From contig JAKSDA010000085.1 of NCBI GenBank assembly GCA_022360315.1, forward strand, positions 1 to 64,000: a stretch of 64,000 bases of DNA, written 5' to 3'. Every line of letters starts with the position of its first letter. Positions within the stretch are counted from its first letter, which is position 1. The position numbers and the translations under genes are program-made. Shown here piece after piece: positions 29,703 to 40,339 of the stretch. This DNA comes from Pseudomonadota bacterium (GTDB taxonomy: Bacteria > Myxococcota_A > Polyangia > Haliangiales > Haliangiaceae). The notes under the pieces are model-generated. The model saw nothing but the letters and a program-made list of their open reading frames with translations. It was not told the DNA's origin and searched no databases.

Positions 29703-29732
29703 AACAAAATGAATTTGAGTTCACGTTTTGTT
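29703..29732. promoter_or_regulatory. putative TetR operator upstream of the ferritin-like gene
   Basis: AACAAAA (29703-29709) pairs with TTTTGTT (29726-29732), and inside it TGAA (29710-29713) pairs with TTCA (29720-29723). This dyad lies 22 bases before the ferritin-like ATG, just upstream of AGGAGG (29742-29747), between two divergent genes. It is a good candidate for repressor binding over the promoter. Confidence 0.55.
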
Positions 29733-29754
29733 TAGCTGACCAGGAGGCATCACA

Positions 29755-30789
29755 ATGGTCGAACCTCAAACAACTGTCGGCGACGTCAAGGGTCCGTCTC
29801 TGGATACGCTCGAGGCCATTCTCGACATCAACTACACCTGGGGCTACGAGGAGACGCGGCAGCAGCTTCGCAATCTCTATACCAAGGCCAGGCGCGGGCA
29901 ATGGATTCCGGAGGACATCCTGCCCTGGGAGACCGAGGTTGATCTCGCCAAGCCCAATGCGCCGGAGCACATACTGCCGCTCTACGGCTCGTCGATCTAC
30001 GCCAACATGGCCGAAGAGAAGCGCAGGGAGATCAACATCGAGATATTTTCGTGGACGCTCTCGCAGTTTTTGCACGGGGAGCAGGGTGCACTGCTGGCAG
30101 CGGCTCAGCTGGTCAACTCGGTCCCCGAACTGGACAGCAAGCTCTACGGCAGCACGCAGGTTGTCGACGAGGCCCGGCATGTCGACGTATACAACCGATA
30201 TTTGCAGGACAAAATCGGTTTTTTGTATCCGGTCAATCCGCACCTCAAGAGTTTGCTCGATCTGATTCTCAAGGACAGTCGTTGGGACCTGAAGTTCCTG
30301 GGTATGCAGATCATGGTCGAGGGTCTGGCGCTGTCGGCATTTGGAATGATCCGCAACTACACGACCGAGCCGTTATTGCACAAGCTCACGCAATATGTGA
30401 TGCAGGACGAGGCGCGTCATGTCGCGTTTGGCGTGTTGTCATTGCGCGACTACTACGATTCGATGTCGGAAAAGGAAGTGCGCGAGCGAGAGGATTTCGT
30501 GTACGAAGCGGCTGTTCTCATGCGCGACCGATTTCTCTATCAGGAAGTATGGGAAAAGACCGGCCTGCCCATGAAGGAGTGCATGGAGATTTCGCTGAAC
30601 AACACCGGACAGATCATGTTCCGGCAGCTCTTGTTCAGCAAGATCGTGCCGGCCATCAAGAAGGTCGGTTTATTGTCCAATCGCCAGCGCGAGCGTTTTC
30701 ACAAGCTGAACATCCTGCAATACGAGCACTGGACCGATCCCGAGCAGGAGGCGATCTTCGCCGAGGTGATCGCCTCGCCGGTTGCGTAA
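29755..30789 (+). CDS. ferritin-like di-iron protein (AurF/R2-like oxygenase group)
   Basis: 344-aa all-helical protein with two copies of the di-iron motif DEARHV (QVVDEARHVDVY and MQDEARHVAFG), plus upstream glutamates in SQFLHGEQGAL and IMVEGLALSAFG. That is the full four-helix carboxylate set of ribonucleotide-reductase-R2-like and N-oxygenase proteins. The substrate is unknown. Actinobacterial and deltaproteobacterial relatives are regulated by TetR proteins, as seems to be the case here. AGGAGG lies 7 bases before the ATG. It is single-gene, with no ferredoxin or reductase partner next to it. Confidence 0.87.
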   Translation: MVEPQTTVGDVKGPSLDTLEAILDINYTWGYEETRQQLRNLYTKARRGQWIPEDILPWETEVDLAKPNAPEHILPLYGSSIYANMAEEKRREINIEIFSWTLSQFLHGEQGALLAAAQLVNSVPELDSKLYGSTQVVDEARHVDVYNRYLQDKIGFLYPVNPHLKSLLDLILKDSRWDLKFLGMQIMVEGLALSAFGMIRNYTTEPLLHKLTQYVMQDEARHVAFGVLSLRDYYDSMSEKEVREREDFVYEAAVLMRDRFLYQEVWEKTGLPMKECMEISLNNTGQIMFRQLLFSKIVPAIKKVGLLSNRQRERFHKLNILQYEHWTDPEQEAIFAEVIASPVA

Positions 30790-30900
30790 ACGCCCGGGCG
30801 GATAATCGCCCGACCTCGCCACGGCGAAGAATCGCCGCCAGATCCGGCAGATTCACACCTGGGGTAGTATGTGTGCATGGTTCGACGACAGGACGATGCA

Positions 30901-31269
30901 ATGACCGACGAGCAACTGCAGAAAGCCGAAGCGCTGGTCGACGAGATGGCGCAGAAAAGCGATAGAGCCGGGATCGACAAGCTCGACCGGCAGTTTGCCA
31001 GCAAACTGGCCCGGCTCGAAAAAGACCGAGATGCGCCGCCTGACATGATCGAGCAACTGCGTTTATTCTGGCGGATGCTCAAGGCCCCCGACGACAGAGT
31101 GCCATGGAAGGCAAAAGCGCTCATCATGGCGGCCCTGGCCTACTTTGCCGCGCCGTTCGACCTGATTCCCGACCTCGCCGGCAAGCTCGGCTACCTCGAC
31201 GACGCCATGGTGCTGCGCATCGTGACCAGGCGCCTGGGCGATGAGATCGCCCGGTTTCGCGCCGAGTAG
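30901..31269 (+). CDS. DUF1232 (YkvA-type) membrane protein
   Basis: 122-aa protein. The N-terminal half is charged and probably helical (EQLQKAEALVDEMAQKS). The C-terminal half is the DUF1232 hallmark: VPWKAKALIMAALAYFAAPFDLIPDL followed by GYLDDAMVLRIVTRRLG. The hydrophobic stretch can insert in the membrane. Function is unknown in the family. ATG 30901 is favoured; in-frame starts at 30871 and 30877 would add up to 10 residues. It is the last ordinary gene before a repeat-rich island. Confidence 0.82.
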   Translation: MTDEQLQKAEALVDEMAQKSDRAGIDKLDRQFASKLARLEKDRDAPPDMIEQLRLFWRMLKAPDDRVPWKAKALIMAALAYFAAPFDLIPDLAGKLGYLDDAMVLRIVTRRLGDEIARFRAE

Positions 31270-31860
31270 ACGCTCCTTGTAGCTGGGCGAGCTGTTTGAG
31301 AGTCGCGTTACACGGCGCCGGAACTCCTCTAGCTTTGGGGAAGCCTCCTGCTCGACAGGCGGCCCACAGATTCGGCTGAGGAGGAGGAAAAACGTTGTGA
31401 GGGCATAAACAGTCCCGACAGTCCCGACAGTCCCGACAGTCCCGACGGTCAGTGGCGCCGATTTCCGCAACCGGCGAGCCCACTGCGGGCAATTGGCTGG
31501 CACTCGCGATCGAACGTGTTCCAGTCTGCGCTCCAGAGGCCGCAACGCTTGGTTCTGTCGTCGATAGCCGTCTGCGACTACCGGACATCGACTTTGTTTT
31601 GCGGTGTGGAAGCAGCCGTCGTCGTCGGCTTCCGTGTGGCCCTCAGCTTGCAATACGGGACACCACAAGTGATGGAAGATGTACTGGACCGACCTCCGCG
31701 CCGACCTCGACGGCGGCAATGTGGAGGTTCTGATCACGTCGACCTCGACCGACTGCCCTGGCACTTGGTGCATCGCCCGGAAGGTATCGCGCTGGATGTC
31801 GCAGATGCCACGATGCAATGGGGCAACCGATTTAACCTCCTCGTGCGATTGGAGAGAGTG
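31270..31860. other. gene-poor stretch with tandem repeat
   Basis: About 590 bp without a convincing gene on either strand. Long frames cross it, but their translations lack family motifs, and one reads through the 9-bp array. The sequence looks like decayed or regulatory DNA at the left edge of the 31-36 kb island. Confidence 0.5.
31411..31446. repeat. four tandem copies of a 9-bp unit (AGTCCCGAC)
   Basis: AGTCCCGAC is repeated four times without change, then degenerates to GGTCAG. With a 9-bp period it stays in frame on both strands; the reverse strand would encode Val-Gly-Thr repeats. It sits in gene-poor DNA. A second, unrelated 9-bp tandem is at 8207-8224. Confidence 0.9.
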
Positions 31861-32076
31861 ATGGCCGAAACCGAGTTCGCGACTCAGCCTGGTTACGCTG
31901 TGGAACATACGCGCCGCACAAATGGAATTCGAACCATAGCGAAATCGCTAATTCAGCAGCTGTCCGAGCAGGGCTACGAAAAGCGTCATGTCATACAACT
32001 TGCAACCGAGCTGATTGGACTGCTCTGCAAGGCCATTCCGTCGAGGAATACCAATAACGACCACAATATGGGGTAA
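31861..32076 (+). CDS. small hypothetical protein
   Basis: 71-aa protein not recognised as a named family. The ATG has GGAG six bases upstream (31851-31854). The body is a probable helical domain: GIRTIAKSLIQQLSEQGYEKRH, then VIQLATELIGLLCKAI, with a polar tail. The alternation of hydrophobic positions and the ribosome site make it more credible than the longer frame starting at 31516, whose first 115 residues look random. It is in the island region, 77 bp from the end of the convergent methyltransferase gene. Confidence 0.5.
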   Translation: MAETEFATQPGYAVEHTRRTNGIRTIAKSLIQQLSEQGYEKRHVIQLATELIGLLCKAIPSRNTNNDHNMG

Positions 32077-32153
32077 AACTGGTTCTGTGGCAGGAATTCC
32101 ATCCGCGAGATCGACGCTGGCTGAGCCGGTTCGCTGTAAAAGAGATGAGTGAG

Positions 32154-32987
32154 TTAACTCGCGTGAGTGATGATCGTGGGGACGACCACCCCGCAGTGAC
32201 GCACGGGGTTCCCTGGCACGCTAGCGCGCCAGGCGGAAATCTCCGCGTCACAGTTAACCTCCGTCCCGAGCCTCTCGTCCACGATGCGAAGTATCGGCCG
32301 TAACCAGTCCGCGAACGCGTCTGCATTCCCGCGGCGGAACACGCCAATCGCGTAAGCGCGCATCCGCACCGCTGCAAATCCGGCCTCGACGCACAGGTCG
32401 GGCACGCGCGGACCAATCGCAATGTCGCCGCGCCGCACTGTGGAAACTAACGCCGCCGATGCTGCGGTCACGCCTGGCAGTCGCTCGCCGAAATAGAACT
32501 GCTGCGCCACATTATCCGGCTCTACCGCGACAACGCGGTGGGCCACGCGTCGCGCCTCGCGCAGAACGATGACCGGGTCGTCCACGTGCTGCAGGGTCGC
32601 AATGAACAGCGCCACATCGGCGGCGCCATTGGGGAATGGAAGCGCTTCAGCGCATGCGGCTACATAGGTCGCCGGCGCGGCCAAGGCCAATCGCATCCGG
32701 TCAATATCTACGCCGACGTACTGCAGCCCGGGCAGCTCAGGTAGTAACGCTGCGGCTGCAGCCCCCAGGCCGCATCCGATGTCCACAAGTCGTCTCGGGT
32801 TGGCGAGTTCCGCAAGCAACATCTCCGTGAACGCGCGGTCCCACCACATCGCGCGCGTGGACCGAAGCTCGTCCACTGTGAGTCCGTCGGTACCGCTGCG
32901 ATTCAAAAACGCCTTGTCTCGATCGGCATACGAGGTCATCGTGGGCGAGCTTATCGGATCGCGCGCAGACTCGTACGTATCCGACAT
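32154..32987 (-). CDS. class I SAM-dependent methyltransferase
   Basis: 277-aa protein. Motif I is LVDIGCGLGAAAAALLPEL, followed by YVGVDIDRMRLALA (acidic residue of motif II), AEALPFPNGAADVALFIATLQHVDDP (motifs III-IV), and EARRVAHRVVAVEPDN. This is the methyltransferase-11/25 type, with substrate open. The first 16 residues before Met17 (MTSYADRDKAFL) are of low conservation, and the true start may be 32939. It stands alone on the reverse strand inside the island, between a small unknown gene and a copy of the dispersed repeat. Confidence 0.88.
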   Translation of the reverse strand: MSDTYESARDPISSPTMTSYADRDKAFLNRSGTDGLTVDELRSTRAMWWDRAFTEMLLAELANPRRLVDIGCGLGAAAAALLPELPGLQYVGVDIDRMRLALAAPATYVAACAEALPFPNGAADVALFIATLQHVDDPVIVLREARRVAHRVVAVEPDNVAQQFYFGERLPGVTAASAALVSTVRRGDIAIGPRVPDLCVEAGFAAVRMRAYAIGVFRRGNADAFADWLRPILRIVDERLGTEVNCDAEISAWRASVPGNPVRHCGVVVPTIITHAS

Positions 32988-33333
32988 CCCCCCAAATCGA
33001 CCAAAGGTTTGGGGGAATTTGGCCGAACTTCCTGTACGACATGGATGCGCTGCGAAAGTAGTCAGTGGCCAGATCGAGGAACCGTCGACACCGACGGGTA
33101 GTACTTTCCACTTATCTGATTACATCTCCCCACAATTAATCCGACCAGCCCGCCGATGGCTGCATTGCTCGTCGGTCACGTAGGCCACTATACTCCTTCC
33201 TCGACGCCTTGCCCTCGACGCGCAGGATCGACCCTACTGGGCACTTCCTTGCGGGTCGCGGTACTTAGAGACCTCGGCAGGAGATATAGTCTTGAGCGCG
33301 CTGAAGGCGACATTACGGTAACCGAGGTAAACG
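32988..33333. other. gene-free stretch carrying repeat copy R2
   Basis: Between the methyltransferase and the GH2 gene, which point away from each other. It holds the dispersed repeat at 33149-33270 and then GAGG (33324-33327) serving the GH2 start. No reading frame is convincing. The promoter for the GH2 gene must be here or in the repeat. Confidence 0.6.
33149..33270. repeat. dispersed foldback repeat, copy R2
   Basis: About 90% identical by eye to the core of copy R1 (7262-7368), sharing GCTCGTCGGTCACGTAGGCC and CGACCCTACTGG. Its right end (CTTGCGGGTCGCGGTACT, 33248-33265) is identical over 18 bases to 52176-52193. The left terminus is not as clear as in R1. It lies directly upstream of the foreign-looking GH2 gene. 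Confidence 0.8.
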
Positions 33334-35775
33334 ATGGAGATACTAGCGTTCGCAGAAGGAGCTACGGCTAGAACAAGAATCGCTTTCAACGATTCCTGGC
33401 GATTCTCGTTAGGAACGCTGGCGGCGTCCTCGCCGGATTTCGATCATTCCTCCTGGCGGGAAGTTCGCTTGCCTCATGACTGGGCGATCGAAGGGCCTTT
33501 CGACCGCAAATACGACGCTCGTTGCGGGGGTCTGCCATTTCACGGCGAAGGCTGGTATCGAAAGGACTTCCGAGTGTCGGAGTCCTGCCAAGGCAAAACC
33601 ATCGCGCTCCAATTCGACGGAGTCATGAACAACTCCGAAGTCTGGATCAATGGCCATTCGCTGGGCCTTCGCCCCTTCGGGTATCTCGGTTTCGAATACG
33701 ATCTGTCACCCTATCTGAATTTCGGTGACAAACCGAACGCCATCGCGGTCCGATGCGCTCCGGAAGACCTTTCCAGCCGATGGTATCCCGGCGCCGGGAT
33801 CTATCGAAACGTTTGGCTGGAAATCAAAAGTCAGACCCGCATCGACCACTGGGGAACTTATGTGACCACAACGACGATAAGCGAGGACGAAGCCCTGATC
33901 CGGATCGCGACGCGATTGACGAACGCAAGAGAGCCTTCGTTCGAAGGCGTATTGGAAACGACGATACTCGACGCCGAGGGAAACGCGGTAGCGGAAGCCG
34001 CCACTCCCACGTCCGCCCTAGACGGAGAAGGAGAGATGACGCAGGAGATACGTGTGAGCGCTCCGCGACTATGGGATTTGGACGATCCGTATTTATATAC
34101 TGCAGTCAGCTCTCTACGAACCGAGAGAGCCTTGATCGATCGCTACGAAACGACATTCGGCATTCGGTCCATCGAGTACACGGCGGAGAATGGCTTTCGA
34201 CTCAACGGGACGCGACGCCAATTCAACGGAGTATGCCTTCACCACGACTTAGGTCCTCTGGGGGCGGCGGTGAACCACCGAGCCACCGAGCGGCAGCTGG
34301 AGATCATGGCTAAGATGGGAGTTAACGCCATCAGAACCAGTCACAATCCGCCTTCTCCAGAGCTTTTGTCGCTTTGCGACAGGATGGGATTTCTGGTTCA
34401 AGTTGAAGCCTTCGACGTATGGGAAATCGCCAAGGTGGAAAACGACTATCACAAGCATTTCGCCAACTGGCATGAGAGAGACCTGAAGGACATGATTCGT
34501 CGTGATAGGAACCACCCCTGCGTAGTGATGTGGAGCGTGGGCAATGAGATTCTCGAGCAGGGCGAACCTGAAAAGGGAGTCGAATGGACCAGGCGGCTTG
34601 TCGCGATCTGTCGCCAGGAAGATGATACGCGTCCGGTTACGGCGGGTTTTAATCAGTACCCTGAAGCGATCGAAAACGGTCTGGCGGCGGAAGTCGATCT
34701 CGTGGGCTTGAACTACAAGCCCACTCAATACGAGGATGTTCTAGCCGCCCACCCCAATTGGATCGTCTACGGTTCGGAAACGTCGTCGTGTGTCAGCAGC
34801 CGCGGAGTGTATCACCTGCCGATCGAAAAGTACGAAAAGCATGCCTCCCTGCAAGTCACCAGCTACGATCTGATCAGCCCGGATTGGGCCTACCCCCCCG
34901 ATGTGGAATTTCACTATCTGGAAGAGAATCCGCGCGTTTTGGGCCAATTCATTTGGACGGGCTTTGACTATTTGGGAGAACCCACGCCCTTCGGAGGGGG
35001 CGATAACAGCACGGACGGCTACTGGAATGCGGATTGGCCATCGCGCAGCAGCTATTTCGGAGCGGTGGATCTATGCGGATTTCCCAAGGATCGATTCTAT
35101 CTTTATCAAAGCCAATGGTCGAAAAAGCCCATGGTCCACGTCTTGCCTCACTGGAATTGGGAAGGGAAGGAAGGCAAAGCCATACCGGTTTATGGATACA
35201 CGAACTGCGACGAGGCGGAACTTTTTCTCAACGGAACCTCGCTGGGAAGAAAACGTCGCTTTCAAGAAACCACTCCGCTGATCGTCAAATTCCAGCGTTA
35301 CCAATCGGGACGTTTCGATTCGAAGTATCGCTTGCGTTGGGACGTTCCCTATGAGCCAGGAGAACTGAAGATCGTGGGCTACCTGAACGGTTGCATCGCC
35401 GAGGAAAAGGCGGTCCGCACCGCTTCGGAACCGGCGGGAATCGAGTTGACGCCTGACCGCTCTTCCATCGCGGCGGACGGTCAGGATCTGTCATTCGTAA
35501 CCGTTCAAATCGTGGACCGGAAAGGCAACCCCTGCCCCACAGCAAACAATCAGATCGATTTCGAAGTCCGCGGAGCGGGAGAGCTCATCGCGGTGGGTAG
35601 CGGCAATGCCGCCACTACGGAGCCCTTCCAAGCCAAAACGCGAAAGGCATTCAACGGCAAGTGCCTGTTGATCGTTCGGTCCAAGAAAGGCGTTCCCGGC
35701 TCGATCGAAATCGTCGCGAATTCCGAGCGGCTGAGGACGCAATCCGCCGAGGTGAGCGCGCAAGCGGAAAAATAA
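33334..35775 (+). CDS. glycoside hydrolase family 2 beta-galactosidase-like
   Basis: 813-aa GH2 enzyme. N-terminal jelly-roll: LPHDWAIEGPF, GGLPFHGEGWYRKDF, NNSEVWINGHSLGLRPFGY. Ig-like domain, then the TIM barrel with VNAIRTSHNPPSPELL, acid/base Glu in MWSVGNEI and nucleophile Glu in IVYGSETSS. The C-terminal part (VYGYTNCDEAELFLNGTSLG, and ITLTPDRSSIAADGQDL-like Ig segment) matches the DUF4982-type beta-galactosidases of Bacteroidota and Verrucomicrobiota. No signal peptide is visible. Composition is lower in G+C (47, 52 and 57% in three 60-base samples) than a nearby thiC sample (73%), with frequent AGA, GGA and GAA codons. Horizontal transfer is likely. No sugar transporter or other glycosidase is adjacent. 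Confidence 0.93.
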   Translation: MEILAFAEGATARTRIAFNDSWRFSLGTLAASSPDFDHSSWREVRLPHDWAIEGPFDRKYDARCGGLPFHGEGWYRKDFRVSESCQGKTIALQFDGVMNNSEVWINGHSLGLRPFGYLGFEYDLSPYLNFGDKPNAIAVRCAPEDLSSRWYPGAGIYRNVWLEIKSQTRIDHWGTYVTTTTISEDEALIRIATRLTNAREPSFEGVLETTILDAEGNAVAEAATPTSALDGEGEMTQEIRVSAPRLWDLDDPYLYTAVSSLRTERALIDRYETTFGIRSIEYTAENGFRLNGTRRQFNGVCLHHDLGPLGAAVNHRATERQLEIMAKMGVNAIRTSHNPPSPELLSLCDRMGFLVQVEAFDVWEIAKVENDYHKHFANWHERDLKDMIRRDRNHPCVVMWSVGNEILEQGEPEKGVEWTRRLVAICRQEDDTRPVTAGFNQYPEAIENGLAAEVDLVGLNYKPTQYEDVLAAHPNWIVYGSETSSCVSSRGVYHLPIEKYEKHASLQVTSYDLISPDWAYPPDVEFHYLEENPRVLGQFIWTGFDYLGEPTPFGGGDNSTDGYWNADWPSRSSYFGAVDLCGFPKDRFYLYQSQWSKKPMVHVLPHWNWEGKEGKAIPVYGYTNCDEAELFLNGTSLGRKRRFQETTPLIVKFQRYQSGRFDSKYRLRWDVPYEPGELKIVGYLNGCIAEEKAVRTASEPAGIELTPDRSSIAADGQDLSFVTVQIVDRKGNPCPTANNQIDFEVRGAGELIAVGSGNAATTEPFQAKTRKAFNGKCLLIVRSKKGVPGSIEIVANSERLRTQSAEVSAQAEK

Positions 35776-35826
35776 GCCGCGAGCGCTGTGACGATGGGCC
35801 CCGGTTGTCCCCTGTGCCCGTAACAG

Positions 35827-36888
35827 TTATACACTCATCTCGAGCATGCGCTCGATGGGGCGGAGAGCGCGAATGCGCACCGGCTCGGAAACATCGACCT
35901 CGGGTTTGAGGTCGCGCAGGCTCAAATACAGCTTCTCGACCGTATTGAGCCGCATGAATGGGCACATATTGCAATTACAGGTGTCGTCTTCAGGAGGCGC
36001 CGGGATGAGCTCCTTGTCGGGAGCTTGCTTTTGCATCTTGTGCAGAATGCCCGCCTCGGTGGCGATGATGAACGTCTTTGCATCGCTCTCCGTGACGTAT
36101 TTGATCAGTCCCGAGGTCGACGCGATGTGGTCGGCATGGCGCAGGACCGATTCTTCACACTCGGGATGAGCTACGATTTCGGCGCCGGGATGTTTGACCT
36201 TGAGGGCGAGAATCTTCTTCTCGCTGAACGTCTCGTGCACCACGCACGTACCCTGCCATAATACAATATCGTCGCGGCCAGCCTGTTTGGATACATAGCG
36301 ACCCAGATGCTTGTCCGGGGCAAACACGATCTTGCGGTCGCCGAGCGCCTGGACGATCTTGGCCGCGTTGGACGAGGTGCAAATAACGTCGGATAGCGCC
36401 TTCACTTCGGCGCTGCAGTTGATGTACGAGACCACCGTGTGGTCCGGATACTTTTCGAGCCATCTGGCAAACACCGGTGCCGGGCAGCCGTCGGCCAGGG
36501 AGCAGCCGGCGTCGAGGTCGGGCACGATAACTTTGCGCGTGGGATTGAGGATCTTGGCCGTCTCGGCCATAAAATGCACCCCGGCAAAGCAGATGACGTC
36601 GGCCTCGGTCTCGCGGGCTGCCTGGGATAGCTGCAGCGAGTCGCCGACAAAATCAGCCAGGTCTTGAATCTCCGACTCCTGATAGTAATGGGCCAGGATG
36701 ACCGCATTGCGCTCTTTCTTGAGATCGACAATGGCGCCCTCGAGGTCGTCCGGAAGCTCGTTTGCGACGCTGCCGCTTGCCGACGCTCGGCTGGAAATGG
36801 TCGGCAAAGCCGAACCCGCCAGTTGTCCAAGGTTCGAATCCGTTGCAGGCCGGCTCGCAGAGCCCGCCTTGGGAAGGGTTTTTTCCAT
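35827..36888 (-). CDS. nadA: quinolinate synthase
   Basis: 353-aa [4Fe-4S] enzyme condensing iminoaspartate with dihydroxyacetone phosphate in de novo NAD synthesis. Seen: [25 protein letters not shown], cluster Cys in [45 protein letters not shown], and the C-terminal [13 protein letters not shown]. The first 35 residues are a Ser/Ala-rich extension that most relatives lack. ATG 36888 is preferred to the adjacent upstream GTG. The gene is divergent from thiC with about 270 bp between them, so two Fe-S biosynthetic enzymes share a control region. nadB and nadC are not in the window. Confidence 0.96.
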   Translation of the reverse strand: MEKTLPKAGSASRPATDSNLGQLAGSALPTISSRASASGSVANELPDDLEGAIVDLKKERNAVILAHYYQESEIQDLADFVGDSLQLSQAARETEADVICFAGVHFMAETAKILNPTRKVIVPDLDAGCSLADGCPAPVFARWLEKYPDHTVVSYINCSAEVKALSDVICTSSNAAKIVQALGDRKIVFAPDKHLGRYVSKQAGRDDIVLWQGTCVVHETFSEKKILALKVKHPGAEIVAHPECEESVLRHADHIASTSGLIKYVTESDAKTFIIATEAGILHKMQKQAPDKELIPAPPEDDTCNCNMCPFMRLNTVEKLYLSLRDLKPEVDVSEPVRIRALRPIERMLEMSV

Positions 36889-37066
36889 CACTACCTGTTG
36901 TTACCATTGATTCTCACAATGTCACAACGTTATATAAACCATTGAAATGAAAAGCATTTTTCCCGGAGCGCACAGCTACTCCGGGACCGGGCCTGCGACT
37001 CTTAACCGGTTCGCCGGGCTTGCTTTTCCGAGCCGGGCGAGTATCGTCGGGCTTCCTGACAACATA

Positions 37067-38882
<1,816 letters not shown>

Positions 38883-38885
38883 AGG

Positions 38886-38900
38886 GGGCAGGCCCTGCCC
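38886..38900 (+). terminator. possible weak terminator hairpin after thiC
   Basis: GGGCAG-GCC-CTGCCC is a perfect 6-bp stem four bases after the thiC stop, within a G/C-rich run. It lacks a T-tract, so it is at best a weak or factor-assisted terminator. Confidence 0.3.
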
Positions 38901-38944
38901 TGCTGCCGGGCCCTCCGCAAGCAGCGCCGCAGCGCGCTAGCAGT

Positions 38945-38961
38945 AGTGTACAAAATACACT
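38945..38961. promoter_or_regulatory. palindromic operator beside the SPFH-operon promoter
   Basis: AGTGTA-CAAAA-TACACT is a perfect 6-5-6 inverted repeat ending 6 bases before the -35 box at 38968. The placement suggests a regulator binding next to RNA polymerase. The regulator is unknown. Confidence 0.6.
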
Positions 38962-38967
38962 TTCCGC

Positions 38968-38996
38968 TTGACACATCCGCGCGCGGCGGCTATCTA
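38968..38996 (+). promoter_or_regulatory. sigma70-type promoter
   Basis: -35 TTGACA (38968-38973), 17-base spacer, -10 TATCTA (38991-38996). It is the best match to the housekeeping consensus noticed in the window. It points toward the SPFH/NAD-kinase-like genes about 300 bp downstream and would place the start near 39003. Confidence 0.7.
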
Positions 38997-39038
38997 CATT
39001 CATGAGAGTCGAGATCGTCCCGCCAGCATGAGCTGGTA

Positions 39039-39064
39039 TGCATGCCGGTGATAACCGGCATGCA
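39039..39064 (+). ncRNA. strong leader hairpin or small-RNA candidate
   Basis: GCATGCCGGT and ACCGGCATGC form a perfect stem around a GATA loop, extended by one T-A pair to 11 bp. It lies about 37 nt after the predicted transcription start. It has no T-run, so it is either a structured part of the SPFH leader or part of a short RNA. Confidence 0.4.
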
Positions 39065-39301
39065 CGTGTCACTCGGCGATTGGTCGCAGAGATCTCCCCG
39101 GCGGACTGCGGCAATCTATCGTGTAATACGTTCGATGGTATCGGACAGTCGCCCAGCGGAGCGCGACAATCGATCTGTGCAATGTGATGGCAAACGCGAT
39201 CGCGGATGGGGCCGCGCTCGCAGGTGATGGTCGCGGCTAGTGATGTCTCCCGCGACAGCGCCGTTTTTGGCCAGTCAGCCCCGGTACATTGAGAAGATGA
39301 A

Positions 39302-40339
39302 ATGGCAGAAATAAGAAATTTTGGTATTGTCCGTCATTTGCGGGCCGACTCGAGCTCGCACGTGGTCAAGTACAAGCGGGGTCGTGTCGACAGGGAAGGT
39401 CGGGGTCTGGCGTTCTGGTTTCTGCCCATGAGTGCCAGTATTGCCGAGGTGCCGGTGGACGACCGCGACCTGTCGTTTTTGTTTCACGGCCGGACGGGCG
39501 ATTTTCAGGATGTCGTGGCGCAGGGTGTGATCACCTATCGCATCGTCGATCCGGCCCGGCTGGCCGAGCGGGTCGATTTTACCATTGATCTGTCGAGCGG
39601 GGCGCACTTGCTCCAGCCGCTCGAAAAGCTGGCAACGATGATCACCGAGTTGGCCCAAGAACTGGCTCACGACTACGTGATCCGGTCGACCATTCGCGAT
39701 TTTCTCGAGCGCGGTCCCGGCGAGATCCGGAGCCGGGTTGCGACCGGGCTGAGCAGCGACTCGACCATGGCCGAGATGGGAATCTCGGTCGTGGCCACTC
39801 GGGTATCGTCGGTCAAACCGACAGCTGAGCTTGAAAAAGCACTGGAGACTCCTACGCGGGAAGAGATCCAGAAGGCGTCGGACGAGGCCACGTTTGATCG
39901 CCGGGCCCAGGCAGTGGAAAAAGAGCGCGCGATTTCCGAGGCCGAGTTACAGAATCAGATCGAGCTGGCCTACCGGGAAGAGAAGTTGATCGATCAGCGC
40001 GGCCACAATGCGCGCAAGCAAGCCCAAGAAGAGGCCGAGGCGCGCCGCATCGCAGCTGAAGCGGCGGCCGGGCGCAATCGGATCGAGGCCGAAGCGCGGT
40101 CCGAGGGAATCAAGCTGGTCGAGGGTGCGCGGGCGGCCAGCGAGCGCGAGCGTATGGATATCTACCGGGCACTGCCTTCGCGGGTTCTACTGGGCTTGGC
40201 CGCCCGTGAATTGGCCGGCAAGCTCAAGCGCATCGACCATCTCAATGTGTCTCCCGAGCTACTCGGCCCGCAGTTGCTCAGCCTCATCGACGCCGGTACC
40301 CGGCGGCTCGAAACCGCCGGCGAGGAAGATGAGGCATGA
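39302..40339 (+). CDS. SPFH/band-7 domain protein
   Basis: 345-aa protein. The SPFH domain covers about residues 15-190 ([67 protein letters not shown]). A charged Ala/Glu/Arg coiled coil (about 195-290, e.g. [24 protein letters not shown]) drives oligomerisation. There is no N-terminal membrane hairpin, unlike flotillin or HflK/C, so it may be cytoplasmic or peripheral. The final 50 residues hold [20 protein letters not shown]. Its stop overlaps the NAD-kinase-like start by four bases. SPFH proteins build large membrane-linked rings or cages. What this one scaffolds is likely linked to its partner. The regulated promoter region at 38945-38996 lies upstream. Confidence 0.9.
   Translation: MAEIRNFGIVRHLRADSSSHVVKYKRGRVDREGRGLAFWFLPMSASIAEVPVDDRDLSFLFHGRTGDFQDVVAQGVITYRIVDPARLAERVDFTIDLSSGAHLLQPLEKLATMITELAQELAHDYVIRSTIRDFLERGPGEIRSRVATGLSSDSTMAEMGISVVATRVSSVKPTAELEKALETPTREEIQKASDEATFDRRAQAVEKERAISEAELQNQIELAYREEKLIDQRGHNARKQAQEEAEARRIAAEAAAGRNRIEAEARSEGIKLVEGARAASERERMDIYRALPSRVLLGLAARELAGKLKRIDHLNVSPELLGPQLLSLIDAGTRRLETAGEEDEA

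Larger units (their letters stand above)
38883..39301. other. gene-free leader region upstream of the SPFH gene
   Basis: 419 bp with no convincing gene. It contains, in order, a hairpin just after thiC, a perfect palindrome (38945-38961), a consensus promoter (38968-38996), and a strong hairpin (39039-39064), leaving about 300 nt of untranslated leader before the SPFH ATG. A nine-codon frame MRVEIVPPA begins at 39002, right at the predicted transcription start, and may be coincidence. Confidence 0.65.

Noticed and set aside
31411..31446. CRISPR array
   Set aside because: Units are 9 bp and direct without spacers, so it is a simple tandem repeat, and no cas genes are present.
31063..31908. 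Reverse-strand frame of 281 codons
   Set aside because: It reads antisense through the DUF1232 gene and the 9-bp array, giving Val-Gly-Thr repeats. No family motif or ribosome site is present.
39042..39227. 61-codon frame in the SPFH leader
   Set aside because: It starts inside the hairpin loop region, has Arg-rich random-looking composition and no ribosome site.
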